Origin: an uncultured Spirochaetaceae bacterium
GTDB lineage: Bacteria > Spirochaetota > Spirochaetia > Sphaerochaetales > Sphaerochaetaceae
NCBI GenBank assembly: GCA_944389015.1
Contig: CALXKS010000040.1
Coordinates: 1 to 32,651 of the forward strand
Reading direction: 5' to 3'
DNA length: 32,651 nucleotides
Shown here: in pieces, positions 1 to 7,717 of the stretch
Layout of the letters: every line of letters begins with the position of its first letter
Position numbering within the stretch: position 1 is the stretch's first letter
Translations under genes and position numbers: made by a program
Notes under the pieces: model-generated
Databases searched by the model: none
What the model was told of the DNA's origin: nothing
The model's input: the letters and a program-made list of their open reading frames with translations, nothing else

Positions 1-1
1 T

Positions 2-329
2 GACAGCTCTGCTGGAAGTTATCTCGGTTACATCGCAAACGCAGCAACAAATCTTCTGATAGGAAAAACAGAAGACAACAGCGGACAATGGCGTGATTGT
101 CCTTGGCCTGCGAGGAGAAAGATAGGCTTCGTATAATGATTTCAAACCATCAGGCAGCGTGAACAGTTTCAAGTTTACATGGAATACTAAGAATGTCCCT
201 TGTCTGAAATGTGTCCCGTGTGGAGAGAAATATTATACCGACTGCGTCATGCAGAATATCGAGAGAATCGTAACGAAGGCAAAGGAGCTGAATAGCGAGT
301 TCTTCATAGCTGAATATAAAGCAGTCTGA
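2..329 (+). pseudogene. Frameshifted 3' remnant of an unidentified gene
   Basis: Two coding-like stretches in different frames join near 131-137. From base 2 one frame reads DSSAGSYLGYIANAATNLL and continues to RRKIGFV before a TAA at 134-136. The frame that ends with TGA at 327-329 takes over at once with NDFKPSG and later CLKCVPCGEKYYTDC, finishing IAEYKAV. A single-base indel would make one protein of about 109 residues running off the left edge. The cysteine pattern CxxCxxCG followed by a further Cys suggests a small metal-binding or redox module. I do not recognise the family. It could be a real pseudogene or an assembly error. Confidence 0.4.
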
Positions 330-355
330 AATTCAGCCACCTTTGCTGATTTTAA

Positions 356-487
356 CCACCACTTTGAAAGTTTCGCCTGATTGTATCATCAAGCATGTTC
401 AAACACATCAACAAACGCAAAAGGTGATACAAAGCCTTTTCTAATTAAATGAGGAGCGGTGATCCAAGGAGCCGCTCCTTTTTTTAT
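356..487 (+). repeat. Direct repeat, copy A (partner at 1714-1849)
   Basis: The segment matches 1714-1849 along almost its whole length, with scattered substitutions and a 4-base insertion (GTAT) in the other copy. Shared blocks include GAAAGTTTCGCC, ATCATCAAGCATGTTCAAAC and AAAAGGTGATACAAAGCC. It contains a small hairpin (AAAGG...CCTTT) and ends in a strong terminator-like hairpin. Each copy directly follows a broken gene, so it may be a shared 3' untranslated element carried by duplication or a small non-coding repeat family. Confidence 0.85.
452..486 (+). terminator. Rho-independent terminator in repeat copy A
   Basis: Perfect 8-bp stem AGGAGCGG / CCGCTCCT with a 12-base loop, followed by a run of T residues. 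It would end transcripts coming from the left-edge remnant. Confidence 0.85.
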
Positions 488-581
488 AGAACCCACCAGA
501 ATTGGTGGCATATTCACTGATACGCCCTTGTAAATTTCACTGGTTAAAGACCTTGAATTTTCCTTTTTGACTATGTTCGCG

Positions 582-609
582 TTGTGTTTTTTGATAATTA
601 CTTTATAAT
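582..609 (+). promoter_or_regulatory. Promoter of the antitoxin-toxin pair
   Basis: A perfect -10 hexamer TATAAT (604-609) lies 16 bases downstream of a weaker -35, TTGTGT (582-587). The next element is a palindrome that would cover the transcription start, so the promoter is likely repressible. Confidence 0.6.
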
Positions 610-611
610 TT

Positions 612-631
612 AAGTAGGGATTTCCCTACTT
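612..631. promoter_or_regulatory. Palindromic operator of the toxin-antitoxin operon
   Basis: AAGTAGGGATTTCCCTACTT has perfect 9-bp inverted arms around a central TT. It begins two bases after the -10 box and ends before the ribosome binding site (CGGAGGG near 644-650). Antitoxins of the AbrB/MazE type usually repress their own operon through such a site, so this is the likely autoregulatory operator. Confidence 0.75.
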
Positions 632-658
632 ATTATACTCGTACGGAGGGATATTTAT

Positions 659-928
659 ATGATAGCTTTCATAGACAGCGCAAAAGTGATGGCAAAAGGA
701 CAGGTGACGATTCCCAAGGATGTAAGGAAGACCCTCGGAATTTCGAATGGTGACAGGATCTCCTTTATTGTAGAAGGAAATACAGTTCGAATAGTCAATT
801 CAGCTGTCTACGCTATGCAGGTGCTGCAACAGGAGATGAAGGGAGAAGCCCGGAAAGCTGGTTTGGCAAATGATGATGACATCGTCAATCTTGTGACAGA
901 AATGAGAAAAGAGGAAGTGAGCGAGTGA
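659..928 (+). CDS. AbrB/MazE-type antitoxin (SpoVT-AbrB domain)
   Basis: This 89-residue protein has a swapped-hairpin DNA-binding domain at about residues 10-45: AKGQVTIPKDVRKTLGISNGDRISFIVEG, with the family's G-Q-V-T-I-P-K core and GD turn. The acidic C-terminal half (QVLQQEMKGEARKAG...EMRKEEVSE) would bind and neutralise the partner toxin. The start is supported by GGAGGG eight bases upstream. It overlaps the PIN gene by four bases (GTGA), as expected for a coupled antitoxin-toxin pair. Expected role: bind the PIN toxin and, with it, repress the palindromic operator just upstream. The family call is firm; the in vivo role is inferred. Confidence 0.88.
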   Translation: MIAFIDSAKVMAKGQVTIPKDVRKTLGISNGDRISFIVEGNTVRIVNSAVYAMQVLQQEMKGEARKAGLANDDDIVNLVTEMRKEEVSE

Positions 929-1326
929 AGGTTCTGATTGATACGAATATTCTCATTTCTGCAGCATTATTCCCAGACAGTACTCCATTCAAGGCATATG
1001 CAAAGGCTGTATCGTTCCCATATGAAGCAGTTGTCTGCGAGCAGAACATCGATGAAATGAAGCGAATCTTCTATCGGAAGTTCCCGCATAGAATAGATGC
1101 GCTTGATAGATTCCTGGCGGCAGCTCTCCTTGTTCTAGATATCATCTCTGTACCAGATGAGATAGATACAAGGGAAGAACAGATCAGAGATTATTATGAT
1201 CGTCCTATTCTAAGATCTGCCATAAAAGCGGGAGCGGACATTATATTGACTGGGGATAAGGATTTTCTTGAATCGAGGATTACTGATCCAAGAATTATGA
1301 GTGCAGCTGAGTTTATGAATCTATAG
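925..1326 (+). CDS. PIN-domain ribonuclease toxin
   Basis: This 133-residue single-domain protein starts with GTG, overlapping the antitoxin stop. Its PIN fold opens with KVLIDTNILISA, giving the first catalytic acid D6 and the polar T7/N8. Further metal-ligand candidates are E44, D92 in DYYDRPIL, and D111/D113 in LTGDKDF. It fits the PIN family of 'putative toxin component' proteins (PilT N-terminal type), Mg-dependent endoribonucleases that cut RNA when not bound by antitoxin. All acidic residues are present, so the toxin looks intact. Its RNA target cannot be read from sequence. Translation is probably coupled to the antitoxin. Confidence 0.88.
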   Translation: MKVLIDTNILISAALFPDSTPFKAYAKAVSFPYEAVVCEQNIDEMKRIFYRKFPHRIDALDRFLAAALLVLDIISVPDEIDTREEQIRDYYDRPILRSAIKAGADIILTGDKDFLESRITDPRIMSAAEFMNL

Positions 1327-1367
1327 AAAGCCTGACCATTTTCAGCATTGACAGAAGGAGACCGCCC

Positions 1368-1706
1368 ATGAAGAACAGAATCGGATACTGCGGACTGGAT
1401 TGTGAAAAGTGTGACGCATAAATAGCAACCATCACTAATGATCAGGCTTTAAGGGAGAGAACTGCAGCACTATGGGCAAGACTGAATAATGCTCCCATCC
1501 TATCTGAACACATCAATTGCGATGGCTGTCGCGAAAATGGAACAAAGACAACATTCTGTGAGCATCTCTGTGAAATACGTAGATGCGCAAAAGAAAAGAA
1601 TATTCCTACCTGCATCAACTGCGCTGATTTCAGTCCCTGCCGGATTATCAAGGGATTTCTCGAGAACAATCCATCTGCTTTTGACAATCTTAAGGCAATC
1701 CAATAA
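1368..1706 (+). pseudogene. DUF3795 cysteine-rich protein interrupted by a stop codon
   Basis: From ATG at 1368, preceded by AGAAGGAG, the frame reads MKNRIGYCGLDCEKCDA, meets TAA at 1419-1421 (codon 18), then continues open for 94 codons as IATITNDQALRERTAALWARL to ...NPSAFDNLKAIQ and a normal stop at 1704-1706. The whole follows the DUF3795 pattern: N-terminal YCGLDCEKCDAY, CDGCREN, CEHLCEIRRCA and CINCADFSPC, with all cysteines kept. The family usually has Tyr at codon 18, and TAC/TAT to TAA is one substitution. A recent nonsense mutation or a base-call error explains it; recoding of UAA is unlikely. The function of DUF3795 is not established. Confidence 0.85.
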
Positions 1707-1713
1707 TGACTAG

Positions 1714-1849
1714 CCACCCCTTCGAAAGTTTCGCCCGATTGTATGTATCATCAAGCATGTTCAAACACATCTAAAGACGCAAAAGGTGATACAAAGCCTT
1801 TTCTTAGCAAACGAGGAGCGGTAATCCAAGGAGCCGCTCCTTATTTTAT
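1714..1849 (+). repeat. Direct repeat, copy B (partner at 356-487)
   Basis: Second copy of the ~135-bp element, starting eight bases after the DUF3795 remnant's stop. It differs from copy A by a GTAT insertion near 1740 and scattered substitutions, and ends in the same terminator-like hairpin. The two copies bracket the toxin-antitoxin pair and the DUF3795 gene, so recombination between them would delete that block. Confidence 0.85.
1814..1848 (+). terminator. Rho-independent terminator in repeat copy B
   Basis: The same 8-bp stem AGGAGCGG / CCGCTCCT as in copy A, followed by TTATTTTAT, a slightly weaker T tract. It lies downstream of the DUF3795 remnant. Confidence 0.75.
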
Positions 1850-2319
1850 GGCAATAGCAGCTCTGATAATCTTGAAACAGCTGAAGTGAAAATGTAAAGG
1901 CAGGGTGACTGCAGACTGATCACTTATTTCCAGGTTCTCGATCATAAAAAGTGTTCTTTCTCTACCAGAAGACTTCTGATTTGTCTTTTTCAAAGAGTGG
2001 TGTGATTTGAGGAGTGAGCCAAATGGTATTTTCCATTGCTGCAGCAGTTGCATCAGACACTAGAATTGCCATGGCATGCTTGCAGAGAGGTGTTCTTGAT
2101 TTTGGAGTTATCTGCTGCATAAGATATGTTTATATATTGGTATTTCATTATGCAGCTTAATAGAGTATAAGACCTCTGATTGACATGTATGAGGCAGATC
2201 TGCTTGTATACTTGTAATATATTTCAGTGGGAATCTGCTGGGTTTGGAAATTCCTGAAATTATAATCACATCTTTTGCCGTTTCTGTAATCAAACGTCAT
2301 TTATTGAGAAGGAGTCTTT
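1850..2319. other. Gene-free stretch, possibly with a degraded gene end
   Basis: No convincing intact gene. On the minus strand near 1975-2045 one frame reads TIWLTPQITPLFEKDKSEVFW before a stop, which distantly recalls the start of RhuM/Fic-type accessory proteins (V/IWLTQ..IA.LF.KD). The reading is short and broken, so this is only a hint of decay. The right end supplies the ribosome site (GAAGGAG) of the membrane protein at 2320. Confidence 0.3.
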
Positions 2320-3000
2320 ATGAAAAGGACATTTCACACTGAAGTGGCATATGCTATCGGGCTGACAGCACTTGCTTTCGGCACGGCGTTGATGGAGCGT
2401 GCTGATTTCGGTATGTCAATGGTTGTTGCTCCGGCATATCTCATCTATCTGAAAGTATCGGAGTATCTTAATTGGTTCACCTTCGGCATGGCAGAGTATT
2501 GCTTTCAGGCATTTCTTATCATAGTGCTTGCATTGGTCCTGCATAGATTCAGGCGAAAGTATCTGTTTTCATTTCTGACAGCTTTCATCTATGGGAATGT
2601 TCTTGATGTAATGATGAAAGCCGTGAATCTGATTCCCGGGAATGGGATTCCGCTAAAGATAGCATGTTATTGCTTAGGACTTGTCGTATGTGCGATTGGT
2701 GTTGCTCTTCTGTTCAAGACTTATATCTCTCCTGAAGCATATGAACTATTTGTTAAGGAAATATCCTTGGAATACAATTTCAATATCAACAAGACAAAGA
2801 CAGTATATGATTGCTGCAGCTGTATGATTGCAATTGCCATGTCTTTCCTTTTTGTAGGGTTCGGCCATTTCGAAGGAGTGAAACTGGGAACGGTGATCTG
2901 TGCTTTGGTGAATGGCTGGATAATCGGGAAATGCAGCAGTTTTCTTGAAAAGCACTTTGATTTCATAGATGCATTCAATTTCAGAAAGAGTTTCGACTGA
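2320..3000 (+). CDS. YczE/YyaS/YitT-like integral membrane protein
   Basis: This 226-residue protein has about six hydrophobic segments. The N-terminal block GLTALAFGTALMERADFGMSMVVAPAYLIYLKVS matches the YczE/YyaS/YitT superfamily (DUF6198-like), whose molecular role is not settled. The segment from about 140 to 160 (SPEAYELFVKEISLEYNFNINKTKTVYD) is a soluble loop typical of these proteins. AAGGAG seven bases before the ATG supports the start. It stands alone, convergent with the dehydrogenase at 3147, and shows no link to the catabolic operon. It could be a small-molecule or metal-ion exporter, but nothing in the sequence proves transport. Confidence 0.7.
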   Translation: MKRTFHTEVAYAIGLTALAFGTALMERADFGMSMVVAPAYLIYLKVSEYLNWFTFGMAEYCFQAFLIIVLALVLHRFRRKYLFSFLTAFIYGNVLDVMMKAVNLIPGNGIPLKIACYCLGLVVCAIGVALLFKTYISPEAYELFVKEISLEYNFNINKTKTVYDCCSCMIAIAMSFLFVGFGHFEGVKLGTVICALVNGWIIGKCSSFLEKHFDFIDAFNFRKSFD

Positions 3001-3085
3001 GGGTTGAATAGTTGCAGAGAAACAGCAGGAAAGGGCAATGGTAGGTGTATTTTCAAGTCAAAATACAGAAATAGGGGATGGGGAT

Positions 3086-3132
3086 ATAGGCTGATAACAG
3101 TCCGGATACTTCGTTTTGTGTCACCAGCCTAT
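3086..3132. repeat. Inverted repeat between convergent genes
   Basis: ATAGGCTG (3086-3093) and CAGCCTAT (3125-3132) are perfect 8-bp complements around a 31-base loop. It lies between the end of the YczE-like gene and the end of the long leftward operon, so it may be a weak bidirectional terminator. There is no long T run, so this is uncertain. Confidence 0.35.
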
Positions 3133-3146
3133 CTATTGGGGATTTG

Positions 3147-3917
3147 TTACTTTGCAGTCTTTCCGCCATCAACAACAATCATTTCTCCTGTAACGAAAGA
3201 GGAGGCATCAGATGCAAGATACAGGACAGTTCCTTTATAATCATCAGGTACAGCGATTCTACCAAGTGGATGATTTTTTATGACGGCGGCTTTTTTATCT
3301 GGATTTGCTGCATAATAATCAGCAACAAAAGCAGTATCTGTTGCTGTTGGTGCGATAAGATTGCACAATATATTATGCTCTGCAAGCTCCAATGCAAATG
3401 TTTTTGCCATCATCACAACAGCTGCTTTGCTTGCACTATATGCTCCATAATTTATGCTTGCTCGATAAGCTCCTGTTGAAACGATATATATCATTCTTCC
3501 GCCTCTGTTCTGTTCTATCATGAGTTTGGCAACCGCTTTCCCCATGTAGTAAGCTCCATATAGATTGATTGAGAATAATTGATTCCACTCATCATTTGTC
3601 ATTTCAATCAGTGGCTTTCGGTTGTTGATGGCTGCGCTGTTTACAAAAATATCTATACCACCATTTTCTTTTGCTTTACTGATAAGCCTATCAACATCCT
3701 CTGGTTTAGAAACATCACATATAACAGTCAGGCATTTATAGCCTTCTGCATCACATTTTGCTTTGGCCTCATCAAGTGATTTCTTGCTTCTGCCTGCTAG
3801 TATGAGCGATGCGCCGGCTTCAGCAAGAGCTTCCGCGCATGCGAAGCCGATCCCCCCTGCGCCTCCTGTTATAAGTGCTTGCTTGCCATGTAATGAAAAC
3901 ATTTTCTCTAGTGACAT
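3147..3917 (-). CDS. Short-chain dehydrogenase/reductase (copy 1)
   Basis: This is a 256-residue classical SDR. It has the Rossmann motif TGGAGGIG (17-24), NSAA (93-96) and a catalytic triad S147, Y160, K164 in YGAYSASK, with the C-terminal TGEMIVVDGGK. R43 after the second strand suggests NADP(H) preference, as inference. The family oxidises or reduces hydroxyl/keto groups of sugar acids and polyols, e.g. gluconate 5-dehydrogenase or KduD-like enzymes. The ATG overlaps the end of the upstream barrel gene by 10 bases and has an ideal AAAGGAGG site inside that gene, so translation is coupled. It is a clear paralogue of the SDR at 5722-6489 and is the last gene of the operon. The substrate is unknown. 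Confidence 0.9.
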   Translation of the reverse strand: MSLEKMFSLHGKQALITGGAGGIGFACAEALAEAGASLILAGRSKKSLDEAKAKCDAEGYKCLTVICDVSKPEDVDRLISKAKENGGIDIFVNSAAINNRKPLIEMTNDEWNQLFSINLYGAYYMGKAVAKLMIEQNRGGRMIYIVSTGAYRASINYGAYSASKAAVVMMAKTFALELAEHNILCNLIAPTATDTAFVADYYAANPDKKAAVIKNHPLGRIAVPDDYKGTVLYLASDASSFVTGEMIVVDGGKTAK

Positions 3918-5629
3918 AATACCTCCTTTGTTTTCTCGTATAACTTATTCCAAAGACACTCTATCCGCTCTGGATCCAACAAGGTATAAATTGTGTGTGG
4001 ATGGTAGTTTGTCCTTTGCCAGAATTCGGAAAGGTGCTTCTCTTCTTTTTGGAGATCATCCATTCTATGCCTGAATGTATCAATGACAGAATCCCAGAAC
4101 TTACCGCTATGCTCTTCTTCTGTTTCCATAATATATCTGGCAAGGAGAATCGCTTCTGTTACCATTTTGAAAAGAGTGACATATTCAGTCTGGATTCTTA
4201 ATCGGTCAATTAGGTCATTGACTTTATTTTCTTCAAGATAGCAGCATCCTTTTCTTGCTTCCTTTTCGAGTTCTACTGCAAGTGAAAGAGCTTTGTTCTT
4301 TTCTTCAATGGCGTATTCTAATTTTACCTTCAGAGGACTTAGCACATCTTGTTTTGTTTTATCCCAATCTTTTAGTGAGTTCTTTTCTTCTGAAAGCCAG
4401 AATGCATGCTCATAGCTTATTGGCATAAGGCTTGAATCAGAGAAGACACATCCATCTACAAATACTGTTCTTCTTGTTATAGCCCATGTTTTTGACATGA
4501 TTGAAGAATAGTATTCCAAGGCAGTATTTCTTTCGTTGGAGGTAATGTTCTTTCTATACCATCCTTCCCTGGATAGAAATTTATCATATATTGTCTGTGC
4601 GGGAGTATTCAGATTGATACCTAATTCCGCAATTGAATAGAGATTGATTAAATTGGGGGTTCTGAAAACTGTATGCCCATCCAATGATTCCCAATCTGTT
4701 CTTACTATAAACCCACATGCCCCTTTATTCTTAGCAGACTTAAGTCTCCATCTGTAGTCTTCCATGATATCTGCAATACAGATTCCCCACCCGAAGTACT
4801 GTCCCATTGCATCGAACTCAATAAACTGAGGATGATTTCCTACATTACCTATCCTGCTGTTTTCCGGAAAGGTCGGGTAATAGTCATGGGGTGTATTCTT
4901 CAGACATATGCCGACATCTGATGGCTGTTCTTCCATTACCTTTGCTATTTCATGCTGAGATATGGGATCAAAAACAAAATCACGAACAATAAGCATCTTG
5001 TTCGCTTTATGTATTGGTTCATACATAGCTTTAAGGACTTTTCTGAACCATTCTTCTTTTGATGTCGATTGGCATAGCTGGCAAGTGCACCTGTTGGATT
5101 TGATCGAGACTCTGCTTTCTCCAGTTGCCAATGATGTTATTATGCCATCTACTTCAGGGAATTCTTCGAAGAATTCAGTATATTTTGTATTGAGAAATTC
5201 AAGCCAGAATGGATCATTCGCGCAGATTTTTCCTTCTTTCACAAGATTTGGGAAGAATTCTAGAATAATATCCGGGAAATATAATTCCTTATTCTCAATA
5301 AAAATCTTGAAGCCTTTGTATTTTGCTCTCTCAATAACTCTCTTCAAGAAGGCTCGTCTTTGGTAAGGGCTTGATCGCCGGGTTGGCGTATATTTGTATA
5401 AACTCCTGAAACAATCAGCATATCTTTCAAAGATGTTCCTGTATTTTTTATTCTCACTGCAACCGAAATACTTTCCCGGATATATGATCAGATCAATAAA
5501 ATCGTTTCTGTGAAGCACAAGAGCATTGAAACCTTCCTGCTCCATGAAATCCATGCATTTCTCGATCCAATCGAAGTCCCATGCATAATAACTATGAATC
5601 TCTAATGCCCTGATATCATAATCTGCCAT
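3908..5629 (-). CDS. Glycosidase-like barrel protein (paralogue 1)
   Basis: This 573-residue protein has no signal peptide or membrane segment, so it is cytoplasmic. It resembles a (beta/alpha)8 barrel of the alpha-glucuronidase/GH20-like type: ALEIHSYYAWDFDWIEKCMDF at the start, GFNALVLHRNDF, then KICANDPFWLEFLN, FPEVDGIITSLATGES, a CTCQLC cysteine cluster, LIVRDF, NTPHDYYPT, FIEFDAMGQYFGWG and FIVRTDWES. Acidic residues at strand ends (RDF, EFD, RTDWE) are catalytic candidates. A helical C-terminal region follows. I place it only as glycosidase-like; no named family is certain. ATG at 5629 is chosen because GGAG lies nine bases upstream; a TTG at 5644 would add five residues. It is paired with SDR copy 1 and similar over most of its length to 7718-9379. 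Confidence 0.65.
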   Translation of the reverse strand: MADYDIRALEIHSYYAWDFDWIEKCMDFMEQEGFNALVLHRNDFIDLIIYPGKYFGCSENKKYRNIFERYADCFRSLYKYTPTRRSSPYQRRAFLKRVIERAKYKGFKIFIENKELYFPDIILEFFPNLVKEGKICANDPFWLEFLNTKYTEFFEEFPEVDGIITSLATGESRVSIKSNRCTCQLCQSTSKEEWFRKVLKAMYEPIHKANKMLIVRDFVFDPISQHEIAKVMEEQPSDVGICLKNTPHDYYPTFPENSRIGNVGNHPQFIEFDAMGQYFGWGICIADIMEDYRWRLKSAKNKGACGFIVRTDWESLDGHTVFRTPNLINLYSIAELGINLNTPAQTIYDKFLSREGWYRKNITSNERNTALEYYSSIMSKTWAITRRTVFVDGCVFSDSSLMPISYEHAFWLSEEKNSLKDWDKTKQDVLSPLKVKLEYAIEEKNKALSLAVELEKEARKGCCYLEENKVNDLIDRLRIQTEYVTLFKMVTEAILLARYIMETEEEHSGKFWDSVIDTFRHRMDDLQKEEKHLSEFWQRTNYHPHTIYTLLDPERIECLWNKLYEKTKEVLCH

Positions 5630-5721
5630 TCTGATATTCTCCAATTGCTACTGTGTGAGTTTTCAAGATCGTATTGGCAAGATCTGATTTGAAAAGAATA
5701 TAGCCATATATTGGGTATTCT

Positions 5722-6489
5722 CTATTTTGCACACTTGCCTCCATCGACGATGATCATTTCGCCTGTCATGAAATCCGAAGCGGGGGACATCAGATACAAT
5801 AAAGCCCCTGCATAGTCCTCTGGTTCTGCGATACGGCCAAGAGGGTGGTTCCTGATAACTGCCTGCAATCTCTCTGGATCTGCATCGTACATTGCTTTTG
5901 TGAGTGATGTATTTGTTGCTGTTGGGGCTAATGTATTGCAGGTTATTCCGTATTCTGCAAGTTCCAAGGCAAAAGTCTTTGCTAGCATATCAACTCCAGC
6001 CTTTGCCGCACTATATGCTCCGTATCTTATAGCAGCTTTAAAAGCTCCAGTTGAAAGTATGAATACCATTTTGCCTTTGGTATTATGGCGGATCATATTC
6101 CGGGCTATTGCTCTCCCAATATAGAATGCCCCATAGAAATCAACATCAATTACCTGTGTGAATTCTTCATCTGATATGTCCAATAGTTTTTTTCTTATTA
6201 CCATTCCTGCTGAGTTTATGAAACCATCGATCGGAGTATTTGCCATATCAGCTTCCAGTGCTGCGATATCTTCTTTATCTGATATGTCACAGATTTTGTA
6301 TGAGACTGTAGTGATTCCTTTTTCCTGCAGTCTTGCTATAGCTGATTTAAGTTTATCCTCTGATCTACCCACAATGATTACATTTGCTCCCCTGGAAGCA
6401 AGAACCTCCACGGCAACAAGTCCAATGCCAGAAGCACCCCCTGTTACCAGAAAAGTTCTTTTCTCTATATTGAATAGATTTTCGAACAT
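5722..6489 (-). CDS. Short-chain dehydrogenase/reductase (copy 2)
   Basis: This 255-residue SDR starts at 6489 (MFENLFNIEKRTFLVTGG), where AAAGGAG sits seven bases upstream. A longer open frame to 6594 would run into the permease gene and lacks family similarity. Motifs: TGGASGIG (16-23), NSAG (92-95), catalytic S146, Y159 and K163 in YGAYSAAK. The C-terminal half is nearly the same pattern as SDR copy 1 (NHPLGRIA.P.DY.G and TGEMI.VDGGK.AK), so the two arose by duplication. It sits 28 bases after the MFS permease and 92 bases before barrel paralogue 1. It is probably an NAD(P)-dependent sugar-acid or polyol dehydrogenase; the two SDRs could act on successive or stereoisomeric substrates. Confidence 0.9.
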   Translation of the reverse strand: MFENLFNIEKRTFLVTGGASGIGLVAVEVLASRGANVIIVGRSEDKLKSAIARLQEKGITTVSYKICDISDKEDIAALEADMANTPIDGFINSAGMVIRKKLLDISDEEFTQVIDVDFYGAFYIGRAIARNMIRHNTKGKMVFILSTGAFKAAIRYGAYSAAKAGVDMLAKTFALELAEYGITCNTLAPTATNTSLTKAMYDADPERLQAVIRNHPLGRIAEPEDYAGALLYLMSPASDFMTGEMIIVDGGKCAK

Positions 6490-6517
6490 GATGATTCTCC
6501 TTTTATCCGAACCTTGT

Positions 6518-7714
6518 TCATCTTCTCTGAAGGCGGAAGATGCACAGAAGGAATATGACAATTGATAAAGCGCTGACAAGAAACGAAAGCTCAAAAGAGC
6601 CTGTGATATCTTTTATGATTCCAGCACCAAAGGGCCCGATAACAGCAGAAAACCCATATGATAGGAATACAATTGGATAATTAACCGATGAATTCTCTTT
6701 TCCGAAAAGCTCTGCAACAAGAGAAGGAAATACTGCGAATATACAGCCGAATCCCATGCAGATTATTACAATTGCAATAATAAACATAAGGATATCTTTC
6801 GATATTGATAACAGGATAATGGCTGAAAAAGAAAGAATACCGCTGATTATCAATGTATGTTCGTTCCCGATTTTATCTGATACCCAGCCGAATATGATAC
6901 GACCGATGAAATTCGCCACAGCAATGATTGAGACCATCATTGCTGCAACCCACGGTGTCAAGTTGATAAGCTCGACACCAATTGCGGCAGCATGGCCTAT
7001 AAGCGATACTCCCGGAACAGCTCCAAAGAGAAAGGCAGTGAAGACAAATTTGAAATTCCTGTCTTTTATCATCAGCTTCCATGAGTTATCGTCCCGTTTA
7101 TCACATTTATCAGTTTCTGTGGTTGTATGAACACATTTTTCTTCTCTTCTTTCCATTGCAAAAGCAAAGAGCGTAAACACTGTAAAACATAAGGCAATGA
7201 CTTTAAAGGCAACCTTCACATTCGTAATATCCAGTATGAACCTGGCAAAAGGAGCTACAAAGAATGAAGCGATACCAGATGCTCCTGTGAATAGACCAGA
7301 AGCGAATCCTCGGCGCTCCGGATAGAGTCTGATGCAGGCTGTAAGACCTGCATGATAAAGAATTCCGACTCCAAGAGCACCAAGAATGCTGTAGCCCAAA
7401 AGAAGCAATTGGGCAGATGATACCGTTCCCGCAAGAAACCATGCCAGAGCCCAGATAAGACCCGTGGATAGTATCACTTTGGAGACAGGATACTTCTTAA
7501 GGATCTTACCTGAGGAAACCCCGAAGAATGTATGCAGGAAAAGCATCAGGGAATAGGCAAAGGATACAAATGAATAAGTCCAGTCATTATACTCAGCAAG
7601 AGGGGAGGAGAATACGCTCCATGCATAGTTGCTTCCACAGCATAATCCTATCCCCATCATTGAGATAGTAATAAAAATAGTAATTGGATTCTTTGTATCC
7701 CTTGCTGCAATCAT
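6518..7714 (-). CDS. MFS permease, oxalate/formate-antiporter (OFA) type
   Basis: This 398-residue protein has about twelve membrane segments in two halves separated by a charged loop near 185-215 (MERREEKCVHTTTETDKCDKRDDNSWK). The start, MMGIGLCCGSNYAWSVFSSPL, is typical of the OFA subfamily (SNYAWSVFS.PL), whose members move monocarboxylates or dicarboxylates such as oxalate and formate. The second half has GRIIFGWVSDKIG, the MFS loop motif. It is three bases downstream of the second barrel gene, so it belongs to the operon. With a tricarboxylate transporter in the same operon, it may export a product or take up a second acid. The exact substrate is unknown. Confidence 0.85.
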   Translation of the reverse strand: MIAARDTKNPITIFITISMMGIGLCCGSNYAWSVFSSPLAEYNDWTYSFVSFAYSLMLFLHTFFGVSSGKILKKYPVSKVILSTGLIWALAWFLAGTVSSAQLLLLGYSILGALGVGILYHAGLTACIRLYPERRGFASGLFTGASGIASFFVAPFARFILDITNVKVAFKVIALCFTVFTLFAFAMERREEKCVHTTTETDKCDKRDDNSWKLMIKDRNFKFVFTAFLFGAVPGVSLIGHAAAIGVELINLTPWVAAMMVSIIAVANFIGRIIFGWVSDKIGNEHTLIISGILSFSAIILLSISKDILMFIIAIVIICMGFGCIFAVFPSLVAELFGKENSSVNYPIVFLSYGFSAVIGPFGAGIIKDITGSFELSFLVSALSIVIFLLCIFRLQRR

Positions 7715-7717
7715 GTG

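Noticed and set aside
1489..1713. Short plus-strand and minus-strand open frames over the DUF3795 remnant
   Set aside because: The interrupted DUF3795 frame explains the region better, with conserved cysteines and a proper start.
1841..2053. Short minus-strand open frame after repeat copy B
   Set aside because: No family likeness in that frame; a neighbouring frame faintly resembles a RhuM/Fic-type start but is broken, so only a weak remnant is noted.
6490..6594. N-terminal extension of SDR copy 2
   Set aside because: It overlaps the permease gene, and the ATG at 6489 has a good ribosome site and starts at the normal SDR position.
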